Virus record (IMG/VR): IMGVR_UViG_3300045741_000038 | Span: 1 to 23,712 of that record | DNA: 23,712 nucleotides | Source of the DNA: a virus | Direction: 5' to 3' (one strand) | Shown: piece by piece, positions 16,618-23,712 of the stretch | How the letters are laid out: every line of letters begins with the position of its first letter | Position numbering within the stretch: position 1 is the first letter of the stretch | Notes under the pieces: model-generated | What the model was told of the DNA's origin: nothing | Database searches by the model: none | Seen by the model: the letters and a program-made list of their open reading frames with translations, nothing else | Translations under genes and position numbers: made by a program

Positions 16618-17222
16618 TCCTCATCCTCCGCAGGTTGGATTTCGGAGTAGAGCACAGGCCGCGTCTCCTCCCCGATCTTGACTTCCGGGTAGCCCTTCGC
16701 CGTGAATCCCGTCACGGTCCCCCGCTCCCCGTCTACGGTGACAGAGGACCCGCGCTTTATGCGGATCATGGCGCGCTTTCGATTGTTCAACTGTTGCGTT
16801 AGTTGCGTCGTCTTTTCGTCGTACTCCTTCTGGTAGGCTTTCGCATTGCCGGGCTCACTCTGAATCTTCATCATGTAGTACAGAGTGTCATAGTCGATCT
16901 TGAGGTCCAATTCCTTCGTATCCTGGTCGAAGCCATAGTCGGCATACTTGGCTTCCATCTTGTCCGCGAGCCCCGCATCGACCCCGCGCATGATCTCCAG
17001 GAGAGGCTTTATCTGGTGCTCGCGCTGGGCCTCTTCGATGGCGAAAAGGTAGTCCTCCCCGCCGCTGCCTTCGTCGTCACCGAACAGCTTTTCCTGGCCT
17101 TGCTCATCCTGGGAAACCCAGCGCGTCACCGTCTTTCCGGTGCGATCCTGCTTCTTGACCGGCACCAGCTTGGAGTAGTTTCGTGGCTTCACGGCCTTGT
17201 CCAGTCGCAGCGTGAGAATCAT
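16614..17222 (-). CDS. Unknown neck-module protein with SH3/KOW-like C-terminus
   Basis: A 202-aa protein joined by ATGA overlaps on both sides. Residues 40-60 are acidic and Gly-rich (LFGDDEGSGGEDY). Residues 60-155 are helical and charged. The C-terminal 50 residues (KRGSSVTVDGERGTVTGF, then YPEVKIGEETRPVLYSEI) have the strand-turn look of a KOW/SH3-like barrel. I do not recognise the whole protein. Location between connector and neck genes suggests a structural or assembly role. Confidence 0.6.
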   Translation of the reverse strand: MILTLRLDKAVKPRNYSKLVPVKKQDRTGKTVTRWVSQDEQGQEKLFGDDEGSGGEDYLFAIEEAQREHQIKPLLEIMRGVDAGLADKMEAKYADYGFDQDTKELDLKIDYDTLYYMMKIQSEPGNAKAYQKEYDEKTTQLTQQLNNRKRAMIRIKRGSSVTVDGERGTVTGFTAKGYPEVKIGEETRPVLYSEIQPAEDEE

Positions 17223-18760
17223 ATGTTCCCCATCTTCAAGCGGCCGAAGCGGAAACGGTTGTTTGTGAACCAGTCCTCCACGTCCTTCTCGTACTGCTTG
17301 ATGCGGGCGCCGTAGAGCACGGAGTTGTGTGCCACGAACCCGTTGCCGATGAAGTTTTCATTCCCCTTCACCGATATGTCGTACATCTCCGTGGCAACCC
17401 TTTCCACCTTCGAGACGATGCGCGCGTTGTGGATTGCGCCGTCATAGGACACCACGGCCATGTCCCCGACCCGGATCTCCTCCCCCGGCATGACCCTCTG
17501 CTCGCTCCCGCGCTGCACGTAGAGGCTATGATCCTCTGTGACGTGAATCTCGAATCCGTTTTCCGTGGTGACATAGTAGCACTTCTGGTTTTTTCGGACG
17601 TGGTGCTTCATTACGTCGAGCACTTCTTTCGGCTCGATGATCTGATTCTCAACGTCCAGGCTCAGGACCTTTTTCCCAATCCAGGTGTCCCGCTTGCGGA
17701 ACATTTCCCGTATCGTGATCCATTCCCCGTTGTGTTTGGCGATCCTGGTATCACCGGCCACCGATTGCCCGGAGTTGGTAGAGGAGAAAGATTCGCTCAC
17801 GCCATCCATGGACAAGGAGGCCGATGCGAGCCCGCCAAGCTGCGCGTCGGACACCATCTTGAGAATGTCCATGGTCGCCATCTTGCCGATGATCTCCCGT
17901 AGGTCGTCGTCCAGCCTTGCGGCGTCCGCGAGCCCCACCGTATAGTCGATGCGGTAGCCGTGCGGATAGCTGGGAAGCTGGAAACCTCCGATCACGGCAA
18001 AGATGTACGGGTTGGTCATGGACGTGGGCTGCCCCGCGCGCGGGTAGTAGTGAATCACGCCCTTCTGCTTGTCGAGACGAATCCAAGTAGAGAGGTCGAT
18101 GATCTTGCTCTCCACCTGGGAATAAAGCTCGAAACGCTCTACGGAGATCACCGGGCGGCGGCGCAGCGTTACCCACCCGAACTTGCCGAACTTGTCACGG
18201 CGGTACGGGTACGGAGCCTCCTCGATCTCATAGTCCGTTCCGAACACCTTGCCCGTGACTTCCGGGTGACAAGCGATTCGGCGCTGGAGGATTTGATAGC
18301 CCGTGCGCCTCTCGAACTCCAGCGTGGAGTGGTGGACGTGATCCGTGATCTGTTCATCGGTCCAGTAGGTCCCATCCCTGGCGCGGAGGTCGATGCCGAA
18401 GCAGAAGCTGTAGCGGATATCGTCCGCCGTGAATATCTCCCCGAACTGCCCCGTTGGCGGCTTGTAGTTGCCGAACGTGAACCCGATCTTGCCCGACGTT
18501 CCACCAGGGATCGGGTCGGACGATTCGCTCTCGACCGGGCCCGAAGGGTTGAAGTATGCGATCTTGTACCAGGAGCTTGAGACGCCCGTGGAGTCGGTAT
18601 AGTTGTAGATTTCCTGATTGGCGGTCATTACCGGCCGCGTCCCAGGCCCCGTGATCTCCGCGTAGACGCCATCGACATCGGGTGCCCTATAGACTTTCAA
18701 CTGCGAGAAGGTCGCCAGGATGGCAGCTATGTCGTCTACCTTTATCACGAGCGTGTTCAT
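17219..18760 (-). CDS. Head-tail connector protein interrupted by a mini-intein
   Basis: A 513-aa precursor. Residues 1-90 look like an Ig/FN3-like domain (YRAPDVDGVYAEI, WYKIAYF, PVESESSDPIPGG). Residues 100-332 and 480-513 form a connector-like protein (EIFTADDIRYSFCFG, TDEQITDHVHHSTLEFERRTGY, and GARIKQYEKDVEDWF). Between them residues 333-479 are an intein with all standard splicing blocks. After splicing the mature protein would be 366 aa with the junction STNSGQ-SVLYG. Gene starts at an ATGA overlap with the repeat fibre gene. The connector name is from position plus helical pattern; the intein is well supported. Confidence 0.7.
   Translation of the reverse strand: MNTLVIKVDDIAAILATFSQLKVYRAPDVDGVYAEITGPGTRPVMTANQEIYNYTDSTGVSSSWYKIAYFNPSGPVESESSDPIPGGTSGKIGFTFGNYKPPTGQFGEIFTADDIRYSFCFGIDLRARDGTYWTDEQITDHVHHSTLEFERRTGYQILQRRIACHPEVTGKVFGTDYEIEEAPYPYRRDKFGKFGWVTLRRRPVISVERFELYSQVESKIIDLSTWIRLDKQKGVIHYYPRAGQPTSMTNPYIFAVIGGFQLPSYPHGYRIDYTVGLADAARLDDDLREIIGKMATMDILKMVSDAQLGGLASASLSMDGVSESFSSTNSGQSVAGDTRIAKHNGEWITIREMFRKRDTWIGKKVLSLDVENQIIEPKEVLDVMKHHVRKNQKCYYVTTENGFEIHVTEDHSLYVQRGSEQRVMPGEEIRVGDMAVVSYDGAIHNARIVSKVERVATEMYDISVKGNENFIGNGFVAHNSVLYGARIKQYEKDVEDWFTNNRFRFGRLKMGNI
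17324..17764 (-). mobile_element. Mini-intein (147 aa, Ser1, no homing endonuclease)
   Basis: Residues 333-479 of the connector precursor. Block A is SVAGDTRI with Ser1 (codon TCG at 17762-17764) in place of the usual Cys. Block B is FEIHVTEDHSLYV, with the TxxH motif. Block F is MYDISVKGNENFIGNG. Block G is FVAHN followed by Ser+1 (TCC at 17321-17323). The 147-aa length leaves no room for a LAGLIDADG or HNH endonuclease. The catalytic Ser1, His of TEDH, penultimate His, final Asn and Ser+1 are all present, so splicing is expected. Confidence 0.88.
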
Positions 18761-21700
18761 TTCACCCTCTCAATCCTCGGCCTCGACGTTGAGGAGCCCG
18801 CTTTCGGCCTTCGCGTTGTACGCGAGGCGAGGTCGGTATCCGCCGAATCCGAGTACCCGTGCGGTCTAAGCCTGTCTGGACGTGATGCTACACTGGAAAT
18901 GCCACTCGTCTCAAGGAAGCCGCGCGGCCTGTAGTTGGTGACGATGTTGATGACGATGGAGACATGCGGCCAGCCGACAACCGCTTGGCTGCCAATCCCT
19001 ACCGCCCGAATGTTCACGGAGACGCCCGGGCGCCCCAGGGCCTGGACCGATCCAATCCCTACCGGAGACAGCGTGACGCTGACACCAGGAGAGCCGAACG
19101 ACGCCGCCGAGGCAATCCCGCCCGCACCAGAAATCTGCACGTAGGGGCGGACCGTAGGCTGCCCGAAAGCGGCTGCCGACGCCACCCCGCTCGGGTTGAT
19201 ATTGGCCTGGACCCGCTGGAGATCGCCGAACGTCTCTGCCGTGCCGATGCTGGACGGGGAGACCCGGGCCAAGATGCTTGCCGTGCCGAACGCCAGGGCC
19301 GAGCCAACGCCGACCGGTGACAGATTCACGGTGAGTCCAGGAGCGCCGAACACGGAAGCTGATGGTATGCCCGCCGTTACCGTAAGGTTGACGCTGATAG
19401 AAGGTCGCCCGAAGGTTTCCGCGCTGGCGATCCCTGCCGGATCCATCTCTACGCTTACACCCTGGAGGTCCGTCTTTCCACTTTCGTTACCGGGAACGCC
19501 TACCGCCTCTGCCGATGCGATTCCCGCCGGTCCTATCACGGCACGGACAACGGGCTCGGGTCCGAATGCTTCCTCCGATGCAATCCCGCCCGCAGCCGCG
19601 ATAGCGTGGAGGATGCCCCCTACAGTCGGAGCGCCGAAAGACTCAGAGGAGGCAAGTCCCACCGCGCTTATGTCTACGGTGAGCGCGGGTACGCCTATGG
19701 CTTCCGCCGACGCTATTCCAACGGGAGCAAGATTGATGACACCGGATATTACGATGGTCGGAACCCCAAAGGCTTCCGCCGATGCAATCCCTGTCGGACC
19801 TATGCTCGCCGAGAGCGACGGGCTTCCGAACGCTTCCGCGCTGGCTATACCGGTGGGAGCGAGCGTTGTTTGGAGGGAGGGAATACCAAAGGCTCCCGCC
19901 GACGCGATACCGGCAGGAGACAGCGTTGCCTGGATCGCCGGGGTCCCAATGGCTCCCGCCGAAGCAACACCGGTTGGCGCGAGCGTCGCCTGGGCCGCCG
20001 GGGTTCCAAACGCTTCCGCCGAAGCGATCCCTCCAGCGCCAGTAATGGATGCGGGGACAAGGACAGTGGGGACCCCGAAGGCTTCCCCGGATGCTATTCC
20101 CTTTCCGCCGGTAGGAGGGAGTAACGGGTACTTGCTGCTATCAAGAAGAACGGCAAGCTCATCATAGTACGTGGTGTAGGCGGTTGTCGCCATCTGCCCA
20201 TACATGAAGTAGCTGGTGCCAGCCTGTCCGAATGTTGTGAACGACCTTGATTTCAGAAGAGAGAGGTTTTCATCATATACGCTGAAAGCCGGGTCTACTC
20301 CTGCCGCGAACTCGACGGTGATCCAGTACCAATGGTTCGCGGTAATAGAGACATCATCGGACGTACCTCCGGTGATGAGTCCGCGTATCTTATATGCCGA
20401 GGTACCAGAATCGTATGTAGTGGCAATCTGAATGTATTTGGTCCCCGTGTCGTCGTACACGACAAGGATGTTATTACCGGCCGTGAGGGTCTGTGTCGGA
20501 GCCCAAAACCAGAAGCCCAAGGTGACGGGAGCGTTCCCCGTATTCTTCTGTACCAGGACTCTATCTTGCGTTGACCCTACCATCTTCCCCGATGCAGCCC
20601 CGGCCTTCGCCCTGTCGGTTGATGGTATGACCGGGCTCCCCAGCGGCGTGACCGTCCATCCGCTCATGGTGGCGAGAGTCGAGTCCTCGAAATCTTCGTA
20701 AAGGTCCAGCGACGGTGTAGTGAGGTCGATGGTGACAGATACGCCCGGGGCTCCGAGCGCCCCCGCGCTGGCTATCCCGGTAGGAGACAGAATCGCCTGG
20801 GCTGCCGGAACGCCGAGCGCCTCGGCCGACGCTATACCAGTGGGAGACAGTGTTGCCTGTGCGGAAGGAACGCCGAGCGCCCCAGCGGATGCTACGCCAG
20901 TCGGAGAGAGTGTTGCTTGGACTGCCGGGACGCCGAACGCCTCGGCGGATGGAATAGCTGACGGGGAAATCTGTTGGATGGGAATGACAGTCGGGACTCC
21001 GAACGCCTCGGCGGACGTGATCCCTTGCGATATGTACGGACCTATGGCAACCGAATCGACCTTGATATCGTCGAAGTCAACATGGTCCATAAACCCCACG
21101 GAAGCAGTAGGTATGTGCCCTACGTCTATCTCAGTTACTTGGAGATCGGGAGTGCTTGCCTGTGAGGAGACGAGCGTCCCATCTATCCAGAACTGTGACG
21201 TTCCGTTGCGGACATAGTTGATCTCTACGAGATACCATTTCCCTGGTATTAGGTCGGCAAGACCACCGCCAGCGAAGCCTACGCCGTTGGTCAGAGCCCA
21301 TTTGTTGTTTGACTGGACGCCTACATAAAAGAGCGCCCCACCATTAACCAATGAAACGAATTTCTCGTTTCCCGACGACGTGGTGGGAAACCTTATGTAG
21401 AATCTAAAAAAGAGATTGTTTGCTGCCGTGAAATACTTAGCGCCATAGGGATATGAAACGCTCGTCACGAATTGGTATCGGTAGCCGAAACCCTTATGGG
21501 CCGCTGCTGCCGCATCGAGCGCGAAGGTGCTTGGTCCGCCACCGCCAAGGGCGCTAAACTCCCAGGGCGAGCTTCCAGCGTTCTCTCCATCCATGAGAGC
21601 GATTCCCGGTGATTCGCCGTTGTCGGGCGCTATCACCACGCTTATGCTCGGTACTCCGAAGCTCTCCCGGGACGGGATGGCTCCGGCGTTGTGTATCCCC

Positions 21701-22488
21701 AGGTCGGTTGACTGGAACTGGAGAAGGGCCGCGATCCAGTTGCGTCCGTTGGTCAGTGTTTCGTTGGCGTGTTTCGCGCTCCCTGGAGGCGCAGCAAAAT
21801 GCTTGAAGAAGCCATCGAGTCCGAGAGGACCGGCGAATGTTCCATCCGGAGAGAGCGCCGCAATCTGGCGAGTGCCGGAGGTAGTGCCGCCCGATGGATC
21901 ATACTTGATACCGGCAACGTCTACCCCGGGATTGCTCTGCGCGGTGTCCGTCGTCTGTGCATCGTTGCCAAGCCCGACGTTCTCGGCATGTTCATAGAGA
22001 CCGCCGCGCATAGCCGGTATGTTCGACCGGAACTGACGGACCACTACCTCACGGTTTGTGGCAAGCGCGCCGCTGAGATGGAAGGTGAACGTGACGGTGC
22101 TGGCCGGTCCGGGACGCTCCAGGATGAACACGCCGAGCGAAAGCGTACCTTGTGTGTATCGCGCCTGGAGATTGAACGTGAGTCCTCCGCCGGAGAGCGT
22201 CGGCGTATAGCCCGTCTGCCCTTCCCATGCACAGAAGGCCACCAGGAGGTCGTCGCTGAGAATATCCAGGGTCGCAGAGCTTGTAGTGAGGTCCTGGCCC
22301 GCTGCGGCATTGATGCCGTAGGACGCTCCAATCTCGACGAACGGATTGAGGTTGGGTGTTCCGATTACCTCGGCAGAGGCTATCGCTACGGGACCGACTA
22401 CCGCCGATACACCGGGGGCGCCGAACGCCTCACCCGATGCAATGCCCGAAGGTTGGATTACATAGGGTGTGGCGAGTAGAAGGCTCAT
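18757..22488 (-). CDS. Large repeat-rich fibre or adhesin-like virion protein with LamG-like domains
   Basis: A 1243-aa protein. About 26 copies of a ~20-residue unit with consensus PxGIASAEAFGxPxVxVxL appear: two at residues 12-46, one near 268-288, five at 487-586 and about 18 at 795-1183. Between them lie a beta-rich domain (52-266), a LamG-like sandwich (295-485; FFRFYIRFPTTSSG, KWYLVEINYVRNG, FWIDGTLV, FDDIKVDS) and a second LamG-like sandwich (595-788; LGFWFWAPTQTL, HWYWITVEFAAG, YYDELAVLLD). The C-terminal 60 residues are Arg/Ser-rich. There is no signal peptide. It lies right before the connector gene, so a head- or neck-attached fibre binding glycans is an inference. A tail-attached fibre cannot be excluded. 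Confidence 0.8.
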   Translation of the reverse strand: MSLLLATPYVIQPSGIASGEAFGAPGVSAVVGPVAIASAEVIGTPNLNPFVEIGASYGINAAAGQDLTTSSATLDILSDDLLVAFCAWEGQTGYTPTLSGGGLTFNLQARYTQGTLSLGVFILERPGPASTVTFTFHLSGALATNREVVVRQFRSNIPAMRGGLYEHAENVGLGNDAQTTDTAQSNPGVDVAGIKYDPSGGTTSGTRQIAALSPDGTFAGPLGLDGFFKHFAAPPGSAKHANETLTNGRNWIAALLQFQSTDLGIHNAGAIPSRESFGVPSISVVIAPDNGESPGIALMDGENAGSSPWEFSALGGGGPSTFALDAAAAAHKGFGYRYQFVTSVSYPYGAKYFTAANNLFFRFYIRFPTTSSGNEKFVSLVNGGALFYVGVQSNNKWALTNGVGFAGGGLADLIPGKWYLVEINYVRNGTSQFWIDGTLVSSQASTPDLQVTEIDVGHIPTASVGFMDHVDFDDIKVDSVAIGPYISQGITSAEAFGVPTVIPIQQISPSAIPSAEAFGVPAVQATLSPTGVASAGALGVPSAQATLSPTGIASAEALGVPAAQAILSPTGIASAGALGAPGVSVTIDLTTPSLDLYEDFEDSTLATMSGWTVTPLGSPVIPSTDRAKAGAASGKMVGSTQDRVLVQKNTGNAPVTLGFWFWAPTQTLTAGNNILVVYDDTGTKYIQIATTYDSGTSAYKIRGLITGGTSDDVSITANHWYWITVEFAAGVDPAFSVYDENLSLLKSRSFTTFGQAGTSYFMYGQMATTAYTTYYDELAVLLDSSKYPLLPPTGGKGIASGEAFGVPTVLVPASITGAGGIASAEAFGTPAAQATLAPTGVASAGAIGTPAIQATLSPAGIASAGAFGIPSLQTTLAPTGIASAEAFGSPSLSASIGPTGIASAEAFGVPTIVISGVINLAPVGIASAEAIGVPALTVDISAVGLASSESFGAPTVGGILHAIAAAGGIASEEAFGPEPVVRAVIGPAGIASAEAVGVPGNESGKTDLQGVSVEMDPAGIASAETFGRPSISVNLTVTAGIPSASVFGAPGLTVNLSPVGVGSALAFGTASILARVSPSSIGTAETFGDLQRVQANINPSGVASAAAFGQPTVRPYVQISGAGGIASAASFGSPGVSVTLSPVGIGSVQALGRPGVSVNIRAVGIGSQAVVGWPHVSIVINIVTNYRPRGFLETSGISSVASRPDRLRPHGYSDSADTDLASRTTRRPKAGSSTSRPRIERVK
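18940..20106 (-). repeat. Main block of ~18 coding repeats, 20-residue unit
   Basis: Protein residues 795-1183 of the repeat fibre. The best-kept core is GIASAEAFG, followed by x-P and an alternating V-x-V-x-L strand. Unit lengths vary from 18 to about 30 residues, with insertions such as the one at residues 1000-1016. At the DNA level the units are diverged, so they are not a recent expansion. Towards the C-terminus the core drifts (GIGSVQALG, GIGSQAVVG). Confidence 0.85.
20731..21030 (-). repeat. Second block of five coding repeats between the two LamG-like domains
   Basis: Residues 487-586. Units 5-8 (AIPSAEAFGVP, GVASAGALGVP, GIASAEALGVP, GIASAGALGAP) are close to exact 20-residue spacing with near-identical linkers AQATLSPTG, the most regular part of the protein. 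Confidence 0.85.
22351..22455 (-). repeat. Two N-terminal coding repeats of the fibre protein
   Basis: Residues 12-46: PSGIASGEAFGAPGVSAVVG and PVAIASAEVIGTPNLNPFVE, both 20 residues. They place the repeat at the very start of the protein, ahead of the first beta-rich domain. Confidence 0.75.
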
Positions 22489-22492
22489 CTCA

Positions 22493-23161
22493 TTAGAATG
22501 CTGTCACGTCCGCCCATGCACAGTCTACCACTACCACGACACCGTTTGCGGTTGCCGACCCGGCGACGACGTTCTCGAACTCCCATCCTTCATTCTGGAT
22601 GCAGACCAACGGATGCGTTCCGTTCATGTCGTCCACAAGCTCCTGTACGGAGGGAAGCGTTCCTGCGGCCATCGTGACGGCGGAGAAGAGAACCGTTCCG
22701 AGCGCGTTTCCGTCCTTTGTCAGAGTCCCGCCTGTCATTCCTGCCGCCGCACCAGCGACCGTGTTGTGCCTGACAACCGCGCTCGTCCCGGGGTAGGCAA
22801 CCATGCCTGTCGTGCGCTTCACCGATCCTGTTGGCGTTACCGTGTTCGTCGTGTCGATGGCCGTGAATGACGTGCAGCGGAACAGCGAGATGTCGCCAAG
22901 GTACTGCGTCGTCACCGTACCGTTCGGCATGGCCTGGACGCGCGCGCGCGTGAGAATGATGAGGTTTGTGGCATGGGAATTGCGGACCTCGAAAAGCCGC
23001 GAGTTTGCGGCCTGGGAGATCGCCATGGTGAGCTTGATCGAAGTCCGGTAGTGACCCAGGGACCCGTACTCCAGAGGCTTGACATGGACATGCAGAGCGC
23101 GGAACGTCGTCCCGCCTACTTCCGCCACAACTCCCGAGTTGCCCTGTACCTGGATTGCCAT
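22493..23161 (-). CDS. Beta-rich virion protein, unknown function
   Basis: A 222-aa protein starting one base after the previous stop. It opens MAIQVQGNSGVVAEVGG and is rich in Val/Thr strands, with LTMAISQAANSRLFEVRN and a later TGSVKRTTGMVAYPGTS. It has few Lys/Glu helices, no Cys pair and no signal peptide. Size, composition and position before the repeat fibre fit a structural component, for example a base for the fibre or a minor head protein. I recognise no family with confidence. Confidence 0.6.
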   Translation of the reverse strand: MAIQVQGNSGVVAEVGGTTFRALHVHVKPLEYGSLGHYRTSIKLTMAISQAANSRLFEVRNSHATNLIILTRARVQAMPNGTVTTQYLGDISLFRCTSFTAIDTTNTVTPTGSVKRTTGMVAYPGTSAVVRHNTVAGAAAGMTGGTLTKDGNALGTVLFSAVTMAAGTLPSVQELVDDMNGTHPLVCIQNEGWEFENVVAGSATANGVVVVVDCAWADVTAF

Positions 23162-23162
23162 G

Positions 23163-23396
23163 CTATACCCCCGCGAGCACGGCTCGCCTCAAGAATCGGA
23201 TCATCGCCCGGCAGTCAGTGATGTTCATGTTCATCGAGACGTGCGACAGGCCATGCGCTACGGTCTCATTCGCCGCCTTCTCCAGAAGGGCTGCCAGTTC
23301 CGCCGCGTCGAAGCGTTCAATCTGCCGGGCTCCGAGCCTCGGGGCGAAAGCGGGATTCTCCAGTGCGTTACGAAGCTCAGTCTGCGTCAGTTCCAT
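23163..23396 (-). CDS. Small helical protein, unknown function
   Basis: A 77-aa protein starting at ATG 23396, which shares its A with the stop of the upstream gene (TGATG). A longer reading from 23450 would cover the end of that gene and is not preferred. The sequence is helical with charged residues (LTQTELRNALENPAF, ELAALLEKAANETV) and a C-terminal DCRAMIRFLRRAVLAGV. No domain recognised. Its position suggests a small structural or assembly factor. Confidence 0.55.
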   Translation of the reverse strand: MELTQTELRNALENPAFAPRLGARQIERFDAAELAALLEKAANETVAHGLSHVSMNMNITDCRAMIRFLRRAVLAGV

Positions 23397-23712
23397 CAGT
23401 AAGTCACCCTGAACACCACAAAACTGCACGACCCCGAGAAGTCGATCCATACCGTGCTGTCTGTCTGCGTGTAGATGTCGGGCCTGTTCTCGACCCAGAC
23501 GAACGACTGCCCTGCCCCGACTGAAAGAACACGGTCAACGATGGTGAGGTCTATGTCGGCCTTCGCGGGAACCCGCACCGTGCAGATGATCGGCGCGGAT
23601 GGCGAGTAAACCTCAAGAAGGATTATGTCACCGGCCTGTACCGAGAAGCTATTTCCGTTCACCAGGTCGGGGTTGCTCCACGTCAGTAGCGCCCCAGCCC
23701 GGGGAAGGTTGA
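23396..23712 (-). CDS. Partial beta-rich protein, unknown (N-terminus beyond window)
   Basis: The reading frame is open from the right edge to TGA at 23396-23398, giving about 105 residues. A GTG at 23662 could serve as start, but the 16 codons upstream (reading RAGALLTWSNPDLVNG) continue in the same style without a stop, so the gene likely begins outside. The visible part is Val/Ile/Ser-rich with strands such as GDIILLEVYSPSAP, AKADIDLTIVDRVLSVG and WIDFSGSCSFVVFRVTY. No family recognised; a virion protein is likely from context. Confidence 0.5.
   Translation of the reverse strand, partial: NLPRAGALLTWSNPDLVNGNSFSVQAGDIILLEVYSPSAPIICTVRVPAKADIDLTIVDRVLSVGAGQSFVWVENRPDIYTQTDSTVWIDFSGSCSFVVFRVTY

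Noticed and set aside
18940-20106. CRISPR array or DNA-level tandem repeat
   Set aside because: The periodicity is in the encoded protein; the DNA units are diverged and variable in length, and lie inside one long open frame.
18757-22488. Collagen-like fibre
   Set aside because: There is no Gly-X-Y triplet run; the unit is 20 residues with GIASAEAFG and a beta-type second half.

Overview
The window is one continuous block of virion structural genes from a phage or prophage with a contractile tail (myovirus type). Every supported gene lies on the minus strand, so transcription runs from high to low coordinates. The DNA is GC-rich by eye. Genes are joined by ATGA, TTGA, TGATG or TAATG overlaps or by gaps of at most about 31 bases. 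I see no tRNA, CRISPR array, terminator, integrase, lysis gene or host gene. Terminase, portal and major capsid genes are absent and probably lie beyond base 23712. The host cannot be named from this sequence.

Layout in transcription order. (a) 23712-18757: three small or unknown genes (the first cut by the window edge), then a 1243-aa fibre-like protein with about 26 copies of a 20-residue repeat, two LamG-like beta-sandwich domains and a third beta-rich domain. (b) 18760-13854: neck module, comprising a head-tail connector interrupted by a 147-aa mini-intein, an unknown 202-aa protein, a neck protein with a four-cysteine knuckle, an HK97 gp10-like protein and a tail-terminator candidate. 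(c) 13861-10667: a small 80-aa protein, tail sheath, tail tube and two overlapping tail-assembly chaperone ORFs that appear to be joined by a +1 (or -2) frameshift at a UUU CGU site. (d) 10683-1: tape measure, baseplate hub, gpV-like spike, possible PAAR-like tip, a LysM protein fused to a gp25/gpW-like domain, baseplate J, a tail protein I carrying two inserted carbohydrate-binding-like domains, and a large tail fibre with a collar domain that runs off the left edge. The fibre has no stop codon inside the window.

Together these genes build the neck, a tail of roughly 105 nm (706-aa tape measure at about 0.15 nm per residue), the sheath and tube, the baseplate and the receptor-binding apparatus. 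A recurring theme is the number of beta-sandwich, probably glycan-binding, domains: two in tail protein I and at least two in the repeat fibre encoded beside the head and neck genes. The features most worth following up are the Ser1 mini-intein, the 26-repeat fibre and the chaperone frameshift site.
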